Source of the DNA: CAIRDP01 sp037134895
GTDB taxonomy: Bacteria; Bacteroidota; Bacteroidia; Bacteroidales; FEN-979
Assembly (NCBI GenBank): GCA_037134895.1
Contig: JBAXLI010000002.1
Location: forward strand, 62,001 to 126,000
Direction: 5' to 3'
DNA: 64,000 nt
Every line of letters begins with the position of its first letter. Position 1 is the stretch's first letter. This document shows, one piece after another, positions 36,376-45,199 of the stretch. The notes beneath the pieces were generated by a model. That model ran no database searches and had not been told where the DNA came from. It saw only the letters and a list, made by a program, of their open reading frames with translations. Made by a program: the position numbers and the translations under genes.

Positions 36376-36824
36376 ATATGAACTGCGAATTCATTAAAAA
36401 CAATCTTTTTGCGATAGCTGAGAAACAGCTTTCCGATGAGGAGTATAATGCAGCTTTGGCGCATGCAGCAGGCTGTGGGGATTGTTCCTCAAGACTGGCT
36501 TCCTTCATGTCCTTGATGGATGTGATTGACAAGGAAAAGAGCAGCCAACCCAATCCATTTCTTACTGCACGCATTCTTCAGAAAATGGAATCCCATGGTG
36601 TTTCAGAAGGCAGGGGAATATTCGTACGACTCCCGGCTGTGCTTCAGCCGGTATTTGCTGTTGCTCTTATCATGCTTGCCATTCTTACAGGCTTCCTGGC
36701 AGGCAAACAGGGCAGGAACCGGGGGGAAGGCGCCGCTTTTAAGAATGATCTCAGCGTGATGAAATCCGATCTCTTTATCACTGAGCTTAACGACGAAGAT
36801 AAAACAGTTGAATTATACAAATAA
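36369..36824 (+). CDS. Putative anti-sigma factor (zinc-finger type)
   Basis: A 151-residue protein with an N-terminal H-x3-C-x2-C motif (HAAGCGDC), as in zinc-binding anti-sigma domains, and one transmembrane segment (about residues 82-102). The C-terminal part is likely periplasmic. The start may be at 36369, overlapping the sigma gene by 7 bp, or at 36378. By position and layout it holds the ECF sigma factor at the membrane. Confidence 0.78.
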   Translation: MLNMNCEFIKNNLFAIAEKQLSDEEYNAALAHAAGCGDCSSRLASFMSLMDVIDKEKSSQPNPFLTARILQKMESHGVSEGRGIFVRLPAVLQPVFAVALIMLAILTGFLAGKQGRNRGEGAAFKNDLSVMKSDLFITELNDEDKTVELYK

Positions 36825-36834
36825 TTGTCAGGCC

Positions 36835-37371
36835 ATGAATTACTTCAATAAAACCCGCGTTGTTTTCTGGATAATGATACTTGTTATCGTGCTCAATGTT
36901 TCGGCCTTTACAAGCTTCCTGTTCTATTTCAAGGCAAACAGGGCCCCGGCGGCCGATACAACCAGCTGCAGCGGAACCTGCAGGTTCCTGAACGAACAGC
37001 TGGCTCTCACTCCTGAACAGTCAGCCAGGGTGAAAGAAATCAACAATGAATTCAGAAGCCGCACCGAACCTGTTGTTGCGGAAATAAAAAACACCCGCAC
37101 TGCTTTGCTCGATGAGCTTTCGCTTGATAAACCCGACACCTCAAAGATCAACGCCTGCTCCTCTAAAATAAGTGATCTTCAGAAGGTGCTTCAGAAAGCT
37201 GCGATCGTGCAGTTTCAGCAGCTCAGGCAGGTTTGCAATCCTGAACAATGCCTGAAATTATCCGCTATTTATTCAGAAATCTATGGCTGCACGAAGATGA
37301 GCCAGGGCAAGGGCATGCAGCACCGAAACGGAAAAGACCAGGGCGGAATGGAATGCGGTAAGAAACAATGA
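36835..37371 (+). CDS. CpxP/Spy-like periplasmic metal-sensor protein
   Basis: A 178-residue protein anchored by an N-terminal transmembrane segment (about 9-28). The helical periplasmic domain has LALTPEQSARVKEINNEF, as in the CpxP/Spy/CnrX group, and several cysteines (CSGTC, CNPEQC) that could bind metal. The start at 36835 follows the anti-sigma stop; the in-frame ATG at 36808 would overlap it. With the ECF and anti-sigma genes this resembles the CnrYXH logic of nickel/cobalt sensing. The metal is unknown. Confidence 0.78.
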   Translation: MNYFNKTRVVFWIMILVIVLNVSAFTSFLFYFKANRAPAADTTSCSGTCRFLNEQLALTPEQSARVKEINNEFRSRTEPVVAEIKNTRTALLDELSLDKPDTSKINACSSKISDLQKVLQKAAIVQFQQLRQVCNPEQCLKLSAIYSEIYGCTKMSQGKGMQHRNGKDQGGMECGKKQ

Positions 37372-37506
37372 TTCCGCCTCAGGGCTGATATTTGCCTTAA
37401 GAGCCCTGGATACGTCTCCCGACTTTTCCTTTTTACGACCAGGAGTATTGCAAATTTGACTTGACTTACTTTATTTCGTACTTTTCAGTCTGGAAAATAG
37501 ATTTCC

Positions 37507-39444
37507 ATGAGAAGTCTCATTCTCATCTTTGTGTTTTTATCTTTTTTCGATAGTTCCAATGCCCAGAAAGAAGGAAGGGCCTTGGTTGATTCAATGACCT
37601 CCAGGCTGTCGGGGTTGAAAGAGGATGCTCCAAAGGTCAGGTTGCTGGCCGCAATTTCCTATGAAATGCGGCATATCGATCCGCATGCCGGACTGGATCC
37701 CGGGTTCAGGGCCCTGTTGCTGGCGCTGAGGTTGAATGACCTTTACGGACAGGGCCTGGCAAGGTATTCCCTTGCACTGAATTATAATTACCTTTCCATG
37801 CTGAGTGAATCCATCGACCAGTCCTTAAAAGCGGCTGCAATCTTTGAAAAAGAAGGTGATTACGATCTTCTTGCGGATACCTGGTTCGGACAGGCGCAAA
37901 CCTATATGAGCTTTGATACTGCAGCATCTGCAAAATACATGCAGAAAGCAAAAGCACTTTTGCCTCTAAGCAAAGACATTAACTGGAAAGTCAGGAATTA
38001 CGGAAGCCTGGGAAACAGTTACAAGAACCTCGACCTGAAGGATTCTGCTTTGAAGTACATCAACATCCATTACCGGATGGCAACGGATCACCATATGAAG
38101 TGGCAGGCCATGATGGCAATGAACAGGATCGGGTCTATGTACTTTTATGAAGGTAAAGCCGACTCTGCCTTCCCATTGCTTAAAGAAGCCCTTGATTATT
38201 TTAAGTCAATAGGGGCAAGCCAGATGATAGCACAGAACACACAAAGCCTGGGGCATCTGATCGCAGCAAAGATCCCTGGTGCAGGCAGCAACAGGGGGCA
38301 TTATCTGAACACCGCCATAGCCTATGGAAAAGAAGCCCTGGATGCAGCGACAAGTATCGGTTTTGTGATGCAGATCCTCGGGTCATCCCGCCTGCTTGCT
38401 GATCTTTACGCTGTTAAAGGCGATACAGGAACATCATACAAATACATGCTGCTTGCTGAGAAATACAACGAGAAGCTTTATGGAGTAAGGGTAGTCAGCA
38501 GGGCAAGTATGATTAACCTTAAGAATGAAGAACGGATTAAAAACCAGAAGATGGAGCTGCTGGAACTGAGCAATCGTCAGCAACTGATATATACAATAGC
38601 TTCGGCATGCGGAGTAATCATTCTGATCATCATCGTGCTGCTCATCGTTAACAGCCGGAGGAGACTTAAAAAATCCTACCAGCTCGTGAACCAGAAAAAT
38701 GATGAGATCACCAGGATCATGGGTGAACTTACCGACAGTTACCAGGCACTCGAAAACAGCAACCGGGACCTGGCTGCCACAAACCAGGAACTCGAAGCAT
38801 TTTCATATTCGGTGTCGCATGATATGAGAGCCCCGGTGAGGAGGATAGAGGCCCTGATGAGAATTCTCAGGGAGGATTATGCCCAACTCTTTGATAATGA
38901 GGGCAGGGATGTTATAAACCGTATTACTGACAATTCGGTTTTAATGAACACACTGATCGACGACATGCTTCAGCTATCCAGAATCACGAGACAGCAAGTG
39001 ACCAAGGCCTCCTGTAATCTTAGTGAAATTGCAGTTTCCATCTGCGAGGACCTGCAGGCAGTATATCCTTCGAAATCCTTCAGCTATAATATCGAACACG
39101 GGATCCTGGTCAATGCCGATCCTCATCTGCTCCGGATAGCAATGCAAAACCTCCTCGATAATGCGTTTAAATACAGCAGTCAAAAGGAGAAACCCGAGGT
39201 CCGCATCCGCAGCCAGGAAGAAGATCAAAGAAAAGTAATTCATATCAGTGATAACGGGGCCGGCTTTGACATGAGCCGGGCAGGCAAACTATTCACACCT
39301 TTTTTTCGCCTGCATTCCGAGGATCAGTTCAAAGGAACCGGCATCGGCCTGGCAACGGTAAAACGCATAATTCTCAAGCACGGCGGAAGTATCAGCGTTC
39401 AAAGCGAGCCTGAAATAGGCACAACTTTCAGCATTACACTCTGA
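37507..39444 (+). CDS. TPR-containing sensor histidine kinase
   Basis: A 645-residue kinase. It has a signal peptide, a periplasmic array of TPR-like helices (about residues 40-340), one transmembrane helix (about 361-383), a coiled coil, then HisKA with phospho-acceptor His438 (SVSHDMRAP) and a HATPase domain (NLLDNAFKYSS, DNGAGFDM, GTGIGLATVKRI). This TPR-HK layout is common in Bacteroidota. No response regulator gene is adjacent, so it is an orphan. The signal is unknown. Confidence 0.87.
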   Translation: MRSLILIFVFLSFFDSSNAQKEGRALVDSMTSRLSGLKEDAPKVRLLAAISYEMRHIDPHAGLDPGFRALLLALRLNDLYGQGLARYSLALNYNYLSMLSESIDQSLKAAAIFEKEGDYDLLADTWFGQAQTYMSFDTAASAKYMQKAKALLPLSKDINWKVRNYGSLGNSYKNLDLKDSALKYINIHYRMATDHHMKWQAMMAMNRIGSMYFYEGKADSAFPLLKEALDYFKSIGASQMIAQNTQSLGHLIAAKIPGAGSNRGHYLNTAIAYGKEALDAATSIGFVMQILGSSRLLADLYAVKGDTGTSYKYMLLAEKYNEKLYGVRVVSRASMINLKNEERIKNQKMELLELSNRQQLIYTIASACGVIILIIIVLLIVNSRRRLKKSYQLVNQKNDEITRIMGELTDSYQALENSNRDLAATNQELEAFSYSVSHDMRAPVRRIEALMRILREDYAQLFDNEGRDVINRITDNSVLMNTLIDDMLQLSRITRQQVTKASCNLSEIAVSICEDLQAVYPSKSFSYNIEHGILVNADPHLLRIAMQNLLDNAFKYSSQKEKPEVRIRSQEEDQRKVIHISDNGAGFDMSRAGKLFTPFFRLHSEDQFKGTGIGLATVKRIILKHGGSISVQSEPEIGTTFSITL

Positions 39445-39448
39445 ATCA

Positions 39449-39480
39449 TTTGCTAGGTTCGCCGGGAATGTATACTTTTG
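39449..39480 (+). promoter_or_regulatory. Promoter of the cobalamin riboswitch transcript
   Basis: TTTG (39449-39452), 20 bp, TACTTTTG (39473-39480). Spacing and boxes are as at the rplM promoter. The predicted transcript starts just before the riboswitch, which is the right place for a riboswitch leader. Confidence 0.85.
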
Positions 39481-39484
39481 TCCC

Positions 39485-39665
39485 AGCCAGTGGTACTTGT
39501 ACCGATGTCCTTCGGTAGAGTTTAATAGGGAACCCGGTGTAAAACCGGGGCTGTGCCCGCAGCTGTAAGTTCATAAGCGACAACCGTAATCTCCTTGTCA
39601 CTATCCTTACCAGGGATGGGAAGACTTCGGAAGTCAGAACAAGCCAGAAGACCTGCCCCGGGCTG
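39485..39665 (+). ncRNA. Cobalamin riboswitch (AdoCbl-type aptamer)
   Basis: The leader holds the conserved cobalamin-aptamer core: AATAGGGAA, a GGTG-containing segment, CCGGGGCTG then CCCGCAGCTGTAA, and a B12 box AAGCCAGAAGACCTGCC at 39641-39657. Binding of cobalamin normally shuts off the downstream gene. Boundaries are approximate. The controlled gene is the BtuG-like beta-propeller at 39727. Confidence 0.93.
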
Positions 39666-39726
39666 AAGAAATTAACTTTCGGGTCAAAGGTTAATGAACC
39701 TGGTAAACACGTTTAATTCTCATCCA

Positions 39727-41049
39727 ATGAAATCAAAAAATCTACTCTGTCTTGCTGTGTTCAGCTTAATCCTGCTATCCTCAATCAACCTTTTCTCACA
39801 ATCATCAGGATATGTGAAACAAGTTATTACTGCCAATTCAGGCAAGTTCGAATTCACGCCTCCTTACACCGATTATGTAAGCCTTCAAACATATAACCCG
39901 GCAACTTCCATCGTTAATAATTTCGGTACGATCTTTACCCAGTCGGCCCAGTCAATTCTTATCAGCGGACATTTTGCATATGTTACTGCCCAGGACTCGG
40001 TAGTCAAATACAACCTGAACACACTTCAAAGAGTTGCTGCCGTCCCCGATTCAGGACTGAACCGCATGGCCTTATATAAGAATCGTCTCATTATCTCAAG
40101 GCAATACCCCGTGAGCCAGCATTTTCTTGAGGTGCTTGACACTGCAAACCTGAGTCCGGTTGCTGAAATTATGGGAATTTCGGGTGACTGCGGAGGAGTT
40201 TGTGTTGTAAACGATACTGTTTATGTTGCTGTTAACGGCGGATGGATGGGCACCGAAGGCAAGCTTGCCATCGTTGATCCCGGCACATGGACCGTGCTCA
40301 CCGAGGTGAACTTCGGTCCTTCGGCCATCGGTATCTGGGATCTGTATACCTACCAGGGAAGTATTTTCACGGTAAACAAATCCCCTTACGGGGTGCTCAA
40401 TGCCGGAAGCATCACTATGTTCAATCCGCTTACCCGTAACTTCAACAATGTAGTATTCCCCTTCAGGGTTGCCGGTGGTTCAGGCATCAAAGACAACCTG
40501 CTTTACTTCGGTGTGAATTACGGCATTGGCTCATTCGACATGAATACCCTGGCAGTGGCCGACACGATTATCGTTCCTGATCCGGGTTCATCTGTTTTCA
40601 CATACATCATCTCATCCGCAGTTGATACTCTTGACGGAAGGCTTTATACGAACATTGGCGATTATTCCAACCCCGGCTATTGCCTGGTTTCTTCGCTTTC
40701 TGGGGATTCTCTTACCTCATTTCCTACAGGGATCTCATCCGATGCAGTTGCTGTTGACACCCGCGTCTATCCTGTGGGAATCGCCGGAAACAACAGGACT
40801 GATCTCTCTGCCATACTTTATCCTAATCCTGTTCACGGCAAACTGAACATCCGGTTCAGCGGGGATATTGAAATCCGCAGTCTCAGAATCAGCGATATGA
40901 GCGGAAGAATAATGATGGAAGGTAAACCGGTAAACAGCGTTTCACCAATGTACGAATTCCAGTTACCGGACCTGGCCCAGGGACTTTATTACCTCATGAT
41001 TGAAACTGCTGAAGGCCGTCTCGTCAGATCATTCTCGGTGATCAACTAA
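39727..41049 (+). CDS. BtuG-like surface beta-propeller with T9SS sorting domain
   Basis: A 440-residue protein with a signal peptide (MKSKNLLCL..., cleavage near residue 25), a propeller of repeated strands (VKYNLNTLQRV, LEVLDTANLSPVAEI, LAIVDPGTWTVLTEV, ITMFNPLTRNF) of the YncE/DUF5074 type, and a T9SS type A domain (LYPNPVHGK to FSVIN). In gut Bacteroides the cobalamin-binding BtuG is also a propeller, but a lipoprotein. Here the B12 riboswitch strongly suggests a corrinoid-capture role. No btuB transporter gene follows. The stop codon overlaps the stop of the convergent hexosaminidase gene. The start at 39727 gives the best signal peptide. Confidence 0.82.
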   Translation: MKSKNLLCLAVFSLILLSSINLFSQSSGYVKQVITANSGKFEFTPPYTDYVSLQTYNPATSIVNNFGTIFTQSAQSILISGHFAYVTAQDSVVKYNLNTLQRVAAVPDSGLNRMALYKNRLIISRQYPVSQHFLEVLDTANLSPVAEIMGISGDCGGVCVVNDTVYVAVNGGWMGTEGKLAIVDPGTWTVLTEVNFGPSAIGIWDLYTYQGSIFTVNKSPYGVLNAGSITMFNPLTRNFNNVVFPFRVAGGSGIKDNLLYFGVNYGIGSFDMNTLAVADTIIVPDPGSSVFTYIISSAVDTLDGRLYTNIGDYSNPGYCLVSSLSGDSLTSFPTGISSDAVAVDTRVYPVGIAGNNRTDLSAILYPNPVHGKLNIRFSGDIEIRSLRISDMSGRIMMEGKPVNSVSPMYEFQLPDLAQGLYYLMIETAEGRLVRSFSVIN

Positions 41050-43406
41050 TAGATCACGATTTCATCAAGGAAGATCCAGCCTGGCTGTCCGGCGCCTTCA
41101 TGCCAGGCCGGACAAACCCCGTAATTCTTTGCAGTCACCTTGACGTATCTTGCCGGTGTGGAAGGGAATGGCTGGATAAATGGCTGAATGAAAACCTGTT
41201 CTTCCTTCGGGGAAACGCTGTTCAGCACCTGGTTGATCGAATGCCATTTTTTTCCGTCAGATGACAGCGAATACTCGACATATTTGGGCAGGAAGATCCA
41301 TGCTTTCTGATTCTGAAGCAGGGTGGTCATGATCGACATGATTGGCATTTCGGAGCCCAGGTCGATTATGATCTCCATATCATTTCCAAGGTAACCCTGC
41401 CATAAGCCGTCGTGATGGTCTTTGCTGCCCCTGAGCCCGTCAATGAGGGCCTCTTCACCCCCGGCCGGGTAGCGTTCCGACCATTTGCTGTTGTAAGTTG
41501 CCTTTTTGCCAACGCCTTTATGCAGAAGAAAACTGCGTTCGCTGATCTTCTCTTTCACTTTCCCGTCCACGAAAATCCCGGCCTTGATCACGGTGCTATT
41601 GCCGATTTCAAAGGGTTCTGTATAGACTGCGGATTTGGGAGTCGGATCAGTCCCGCTGATGGTATATAAAATTGGCATTCCGGGTTGCTCAGATGAGAGT
41701 GTTATTTTAACTTTCCCTGTGGCAGGATCAAGATGAGTGCTGATGTCAACTTTGTAAGAACCTTGCGAATAGTTGACCTTCATGTAATCGAGTTTTTTCA
41801 GATGGCTGCCCAGCCTGGTCCTGAACTCCATGAAATCCCTGTTCGCTTTGGGCGACCAGTCCACTTCGGCCAGGGCCATCATTCGCGGATAAGCCATGTA
41901 CTGGGCCTGGCTTACCGTGGGGATGAACTCGGTCCATACATTCCCCTGTGCCCCGAGGATATGTTTCGCCTCATCCGCAGAAAGTTCTTCAGGAACGGGT
42001 TCATAGGAATACACTTTTTTAAGGGTCAAAAAACCGCCTATCGCTTTGGGTTCGGTTGACGGATTGGCCTGGTAATGGTCGAGATAGCAGTAATCCCCGG
42101 GTGTCATGATGGCATCATGTCCCTGTTTTGCAGCCGCAATCCCGCCTTCAACTCCTCTCCACGACATTACGGTGGCTTCGGGAGCAATACCTCCGTCGAG
42201 GATCTCGTCCCAACCGATTATTTTACGCCCTTTTGAAACGATGAATTTTTCGATCCGCTTTACGAAATAGCTTTGCAGCTCTTTTTCGTCTTTCAGGTTC
42301 TCAGCTTTTATCCTGGCCTGGCATTTAGGGCAGGTAGTCCAGTTGGTCTTATCGGCTTCGTCTCCGCCAATGTGGATATATTTCGAAGGAAATAGGTCCA
42401 TGACTTCGGTAAGCACATCCTGCAGAAAGGTAAACACCGAATCATTCCCGGCGCAGTAGATATCCTTGTTGGGCCAGTAGCTCCCGGTTGGAACTGTAAA
42501 CGGACCGCCGGTACATGAGAACTGAGGATAAGCTGCGAGCACTTCCACGCAATGTGCCGGCATCTCGATCTCGGGTATGATGGTGACATATCTTTCATCG
42601 GCATAACGCAGTACTTCTCGGATGTCATCCTGTGTGTAAAACCCGCCGTAGGTGGCTTTTTCGCCGGGTTTCTGGGCTTCGCGTTTGGTCCATGGATCGC
42701 TTTCATGATCAACCCTCCAGGCTCCGATGCTGGTAAGCTTCGGGTATTTTTTAATCTCGATGCGCCACCCGTTATCATCGCAGAGATGCCAGTGGAAGGT
42801 ATTCATTTTATACATGGACAGCAGATCGATATACTGCTTGACGAATTCCTTGGGGAAAAAGTGGCGGGAAACGTCGAGATGCATTCCGCGGTACTGAAAC
42901 CTGGGGTTGTCATGGATCTCGAGACAGGGAACAGCATAAGCAGGTTTGCTGCTGTCTGACTTTCCCGCATAAATCTCGGGAGGCAACAACTGGATCAGGC
43001 TCTGCAGCCCGTAAAACAGTCCGGCCCCCTTGCCAGCTATGATCTCTATGCGTTCAGGTGATATCTTAAGTATATATGATTCAGGCGGGGTATTTCCCTT
43101 TTTCACAAACTCAAGTATGATCGCATTCTTTAAAGTGCGGATGTCTTTTGGGGTTTCAAGAATCTTCACTCCCTTGATACCGGCATGGTCGAGCAGAGTC
43201 ACGAACAGGGCGGCCGTGCGGGCAGCTTCAGAATCCACCGATTCAACATATATAGCAGTATTGGCATTGATCCCGAAAGAACCCGGTTTGAGTTTTACCA
43301 GCTCAGGTTTCGGGATGATGTTGATTGCAGTTTGGGCCGTTGCAGTAAATATGCCGCAGAGGAGCATGCATGACAGGATCAGACAGAGGAATGAACTTCT
43401 TCTCAT
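41046..43406 (-). CDS. GH20 beta-N-acetylhexosaminidase, exported
   Basis: A 786-residue enzyme with a signal peptide, a GH20b domain, the GH20 TIM barrel with catalytic pair Asp349-Glu350 (HIGGDEADKTNW), a CHB_HEX_C-like segment and a C-terminal discoidin-like (F5/8 type C) carbohydrate-binding domain. It removes terminal GlcNAc or GalNAc from glycans. The upstream gene is an N-acetylhexosamine-kinase-like protein, so both may form a hexosamine salvage unit. There is no T9SS domain, so it is probably periplasmic. Confidence 0.93.
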   Translation of the reverse strand: MRRSSFLCLILSCMLLCGIFTATAQTAINIIPKPELVKLKPGSFGINANTAIYVESVDSEAARTAALFVTLLDHAGIKGVKILETPKDIRTLKNAIILEFVKKGNTPPESYILKISPERIEIIAGKGAGLFYGLQSLIQLLPPEIYAGKSDSSKPAYAVPCLEIHDNPRFQYRGMHLDVSRHFFPKEFVKQYIDLLSMYKMNTFHWHLCDDNGWRIEIKKYPKLTSIGAWRVDHESDPWTKREAQKPGEKATYGGFYTQDDIREVLRYADERYVTIIPEIEMPAHCVEVLAAYPQFSCTGGPFTVPTGSYWPNKDIYCAGNDSVFTFLQDVLTEVMDLFPSKYIHIGGDEADKTNWTTCPKCQARIKAENLKDEKELQSYFVKRIEKFIVSKGRKIIGWDEILDGGIAPEATVMSWRGVEGGIAAAKQGHDAIMTPGDYCYLDHYQANPSTEPKAIGGFLTLKKVYSYEPVPEELSADEAKHILGAQGNVWTEFIPTVSQAQYMAYPRMMALAEVDWSPKANRDFMEFRTRLGSHLKKLDYMKVNYSQGSYKVDISTHLDPATGKVKITLSSEQPGMPILYTISGTDPTPKSAVYTEPFEIGNSTVIKAGIFVDGKVKEKISERSFLLHKGVGKKATYNSKWSERYPAGGEEALIDGLRGSKDHHDGLWQGYLGNDMEIIIDLGSEMPIMSIMTTLLQNQKAWIFLPKYVEYSLSSDGKKWHSINQVLNSVSPKEEQVFIQPFIQPFPSTPARYVKVTAKNYGVCPAWHEGAGQPGWIFLDEIVIY

Positions 43407-43522
43407 AGTATTCTGGATTTCGGGATTTATCCCTGTTTATAATGATTTAACCGCTCTTCGGTAAATTCCCTCCCTTTGGAGCGGAACCCGGGTCCAGGGC
43501 TATGCCCCGGGGGTAATACCAA

Positions 43523-44623
43523 TTAACGGGATTTTTTGCAAAGATCAGAAATTATTGCATCCATGGCTGCAGCATTTTCTTCCATGCTCTCAAGCAGCCT
43601 GAACTGGGCCCTGGCTCTTTGGAGGTTATGCCCGGGGAAGTGGGTTTTGTAATACGTGTCGCCGCCGAGGTAATCGGTGAAGAACCTCAGACCGATCAGG
43701 TAGGTCATGTAACGGGCTGAAAATGCAAGCTTGGATTTTTCCGTTTCGGTAAGCGATTCCCCGGCCGTTTCAAGGAAACCCATACTGTATGCCTTGAAAA
43801 GATCCAGGTTGATGCTTACCTTCGAAAGATCGGCTTCGTCCTCATCTCCTGTATTGGCTCCGGTGCGGATTGCATCCCCGAAATCATACAGCACATAGCC
43901 CGGCATCACCGTATCGAGGTCAACGATGCAGATCGCCTTGTCGTTGCTGTCGAAAAGGATGTTGTTGAATTTGGTGTCGTTATGAGTGACGCGAAGCGGG
44001 ATCTGCCCCGAGCGGCCCAGCCTGAGAATTGTGTGCATCTCATCCGCCCTCATTTCAACAAAATCAATTTCCTTGCTGTTTTCCTTCACCCTGCCGCAGG
44101 GATCTTCACTGCAGATTTTTCGGAACGCCTCCAGTCTTGTTTCTATATTATGAAAATTGCGGATGGTTTCTCCCAGTTCAATGGCATCCATGTTTGAAGT
44201 CAGTCTGAGGAAGCAGCCAAACGCCCTTCCTCCCTCATAGGCCAGTTCAGGACCCGGAACAAGGTCATAGCTCCTGCTGCCTTCGATGAAGTTGTACAGC
44301 CTCCAGTAATTCCCATCCTCATCCTTATGGAAGAACCTGTTGCTCAAAGTCGGGATCAGGCTGAGCCCTACAAACGGAACCCCTGCATTCCCCGAATCAA
44401 TTTTCAAGGAAATATGTTTTGTTACCTTCAGAATGTTATCCGTCAGCATGGGAACATCAGTGAAAATCCGATGATTTATCCGCTGAAGAAGGTATCCCGC
44501 CGAACCCGGAACATCCACGGTGATTTTGTATGAATCATTGATGTGGCCCGAGCCGGTTTTTTCGGCCTCGCAAATACTTCCTTTTATCTGGAATTTACCA
44601 GTAATCTTTAAAAAATCAATCAT
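43523..44623 (-). CDS. nahK: N-acetylhexosamine 1-kinase-like phosphotransferase
   Basis: A 366-residue aminoglycoside-phosphotransferase-fold kinase with a catalytic loop THNDTKFNN and a metal-binding IVDLDTV. The N-terminal GSGHINDSYK loop and overall length fit the NahK group, which phosphorylates GlcNAc or GalNAc at C1. It is co-directional with the GH20 hexosaminidase (116-bp gap), which would supply the substrate. Other sugar or choline kinases of this fold are the alternative. Confidence 0.75.
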   Translation of the reverse strand: MIDFLKITGKFQIKGSICEAEKTGSGHINDSYKITVDVPGSAGYLLQRINHRIFTDVPMLTDNILKVTKHISLKIDSGNAGVPFVGLSLIPTLSNRFFHKDEDGNYWRLYNFIEGSRSYDLVPGPELAYEGGRAFGCFLRLTSNMDAIELGETIRNFHNIETRLEAFRKICSEDPCGRVKENSKEIDFVEMRADEMHTILRLGRSGQIPLRVTHNDTKFNNILFDSNDKAICIVDLDTVMPGYVLYDFGDAIRTGANTGDEDEADLSKVSINLDLFKAYSMGFLETAGESLTETEKSKLAFSARYMTYLIGLRFFTDYLGGDTYYKTHFPGHNLQRARAQFRLLESMEENAAAMDAIISDLCKKSR

Positions 44624-44660
44624 TATTTCCTGCTACTGAGATGCAAATATAGTAAGTTTT

Positions 44661-44743
44661 TAAGGCTAAAGGCTAATTATTTATTTTTATAATAAGGTTT
44701 AAGCCTTATATTTGTAAAAATATTTTAAGGTCATAGCCTTATG
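44661..44743. promoter_or_regulatory. Promoter with repeated operators for the mobile mystery A/B genes
   Basis: Two inverted repeats of the form TAAGG-N6-CCTTA occur, at 44692-44709 and 44726-44741, with a more degenerate copy at 44661-44676. A -7 box TATATTTG (44707-44714) lies between the two good ones. The second overlaps the ATG of gene A (CCTTATG). The layout fits autorepression by the HTH protein. Confidence 0.75.
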
Positions 44744-45199
44744 AAAAAACAAAAGTTGATACTTGACCAGGTCGATAGAAGGATAATGGAGATACTTCCC
44801 CTTGATTCTATCGTCATGCCGCAGGCCGGCTGGATTTATTCAATCAGGCAGGCATTGGGAATGTCGCTCAGGCAATTGGGAAAACGATTAAACATCACGG
44901 CCCAGAGTGTTAAGGAGCTGGAGGAAAGGGAGAAAAGCGGGACAGTTTCTTTGAATGTGCTTCGTCAGTTTGGTGCAAGCCTTGATATGAAATTGATTTA
45001 TTGTTTCATTCCGAAAACAGGTTCATTGGAAAAAATGATTGAAAACAGAGCTGTGGAAATTGCAACACAAATAGTCCAAAGAACTTCATCCTCAATGATA
45101 TTGGAAGATCAGGGGAATACGGAGGCAAGATTGAAGCAATCCATTCTTGAGAAGGCTTCAGAGATAACCCTTGAAATGCCAAAATTATTATGGGATTAG
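44741..45199 (+). CDS. Mobile mystery protein A (HTH)
   Basis: A 152-residue protein with an XRE-type helix-turn-helix (SLRQLGKRLNITAQSVKELE), matching the mobile mystery protein A family that always accompanies protein B. It is likely a DNA-binding antitoxin or repressor acting on the repeated TAAGG-N6-CCTTA sites upstream. It overlaps gene B by 10 bp. This two-gene set is thought to move between genomes. Confidence 0.85.
   Translation: MKKQKLILDQVDRRIMEILPLDSIVMPQAGWIYSIRQALGMSLRQLGKRLNITAQSVKELEEREKSGTVSLNVLRQFGASLDMKLIYCFIPKTGSLEKMIENRAVEIATQIVQRTSSSMILEDQGNTEARLKQSILEKASEITLEMPKLLWD

Noticed and set aside
43480..43522. Terminator between the kinase and hexosaminidase genes
   Set aside because: A CCCGGG-type stem can be drawn, but there is no T tract and the two genes are co-directional, so I did not call it.
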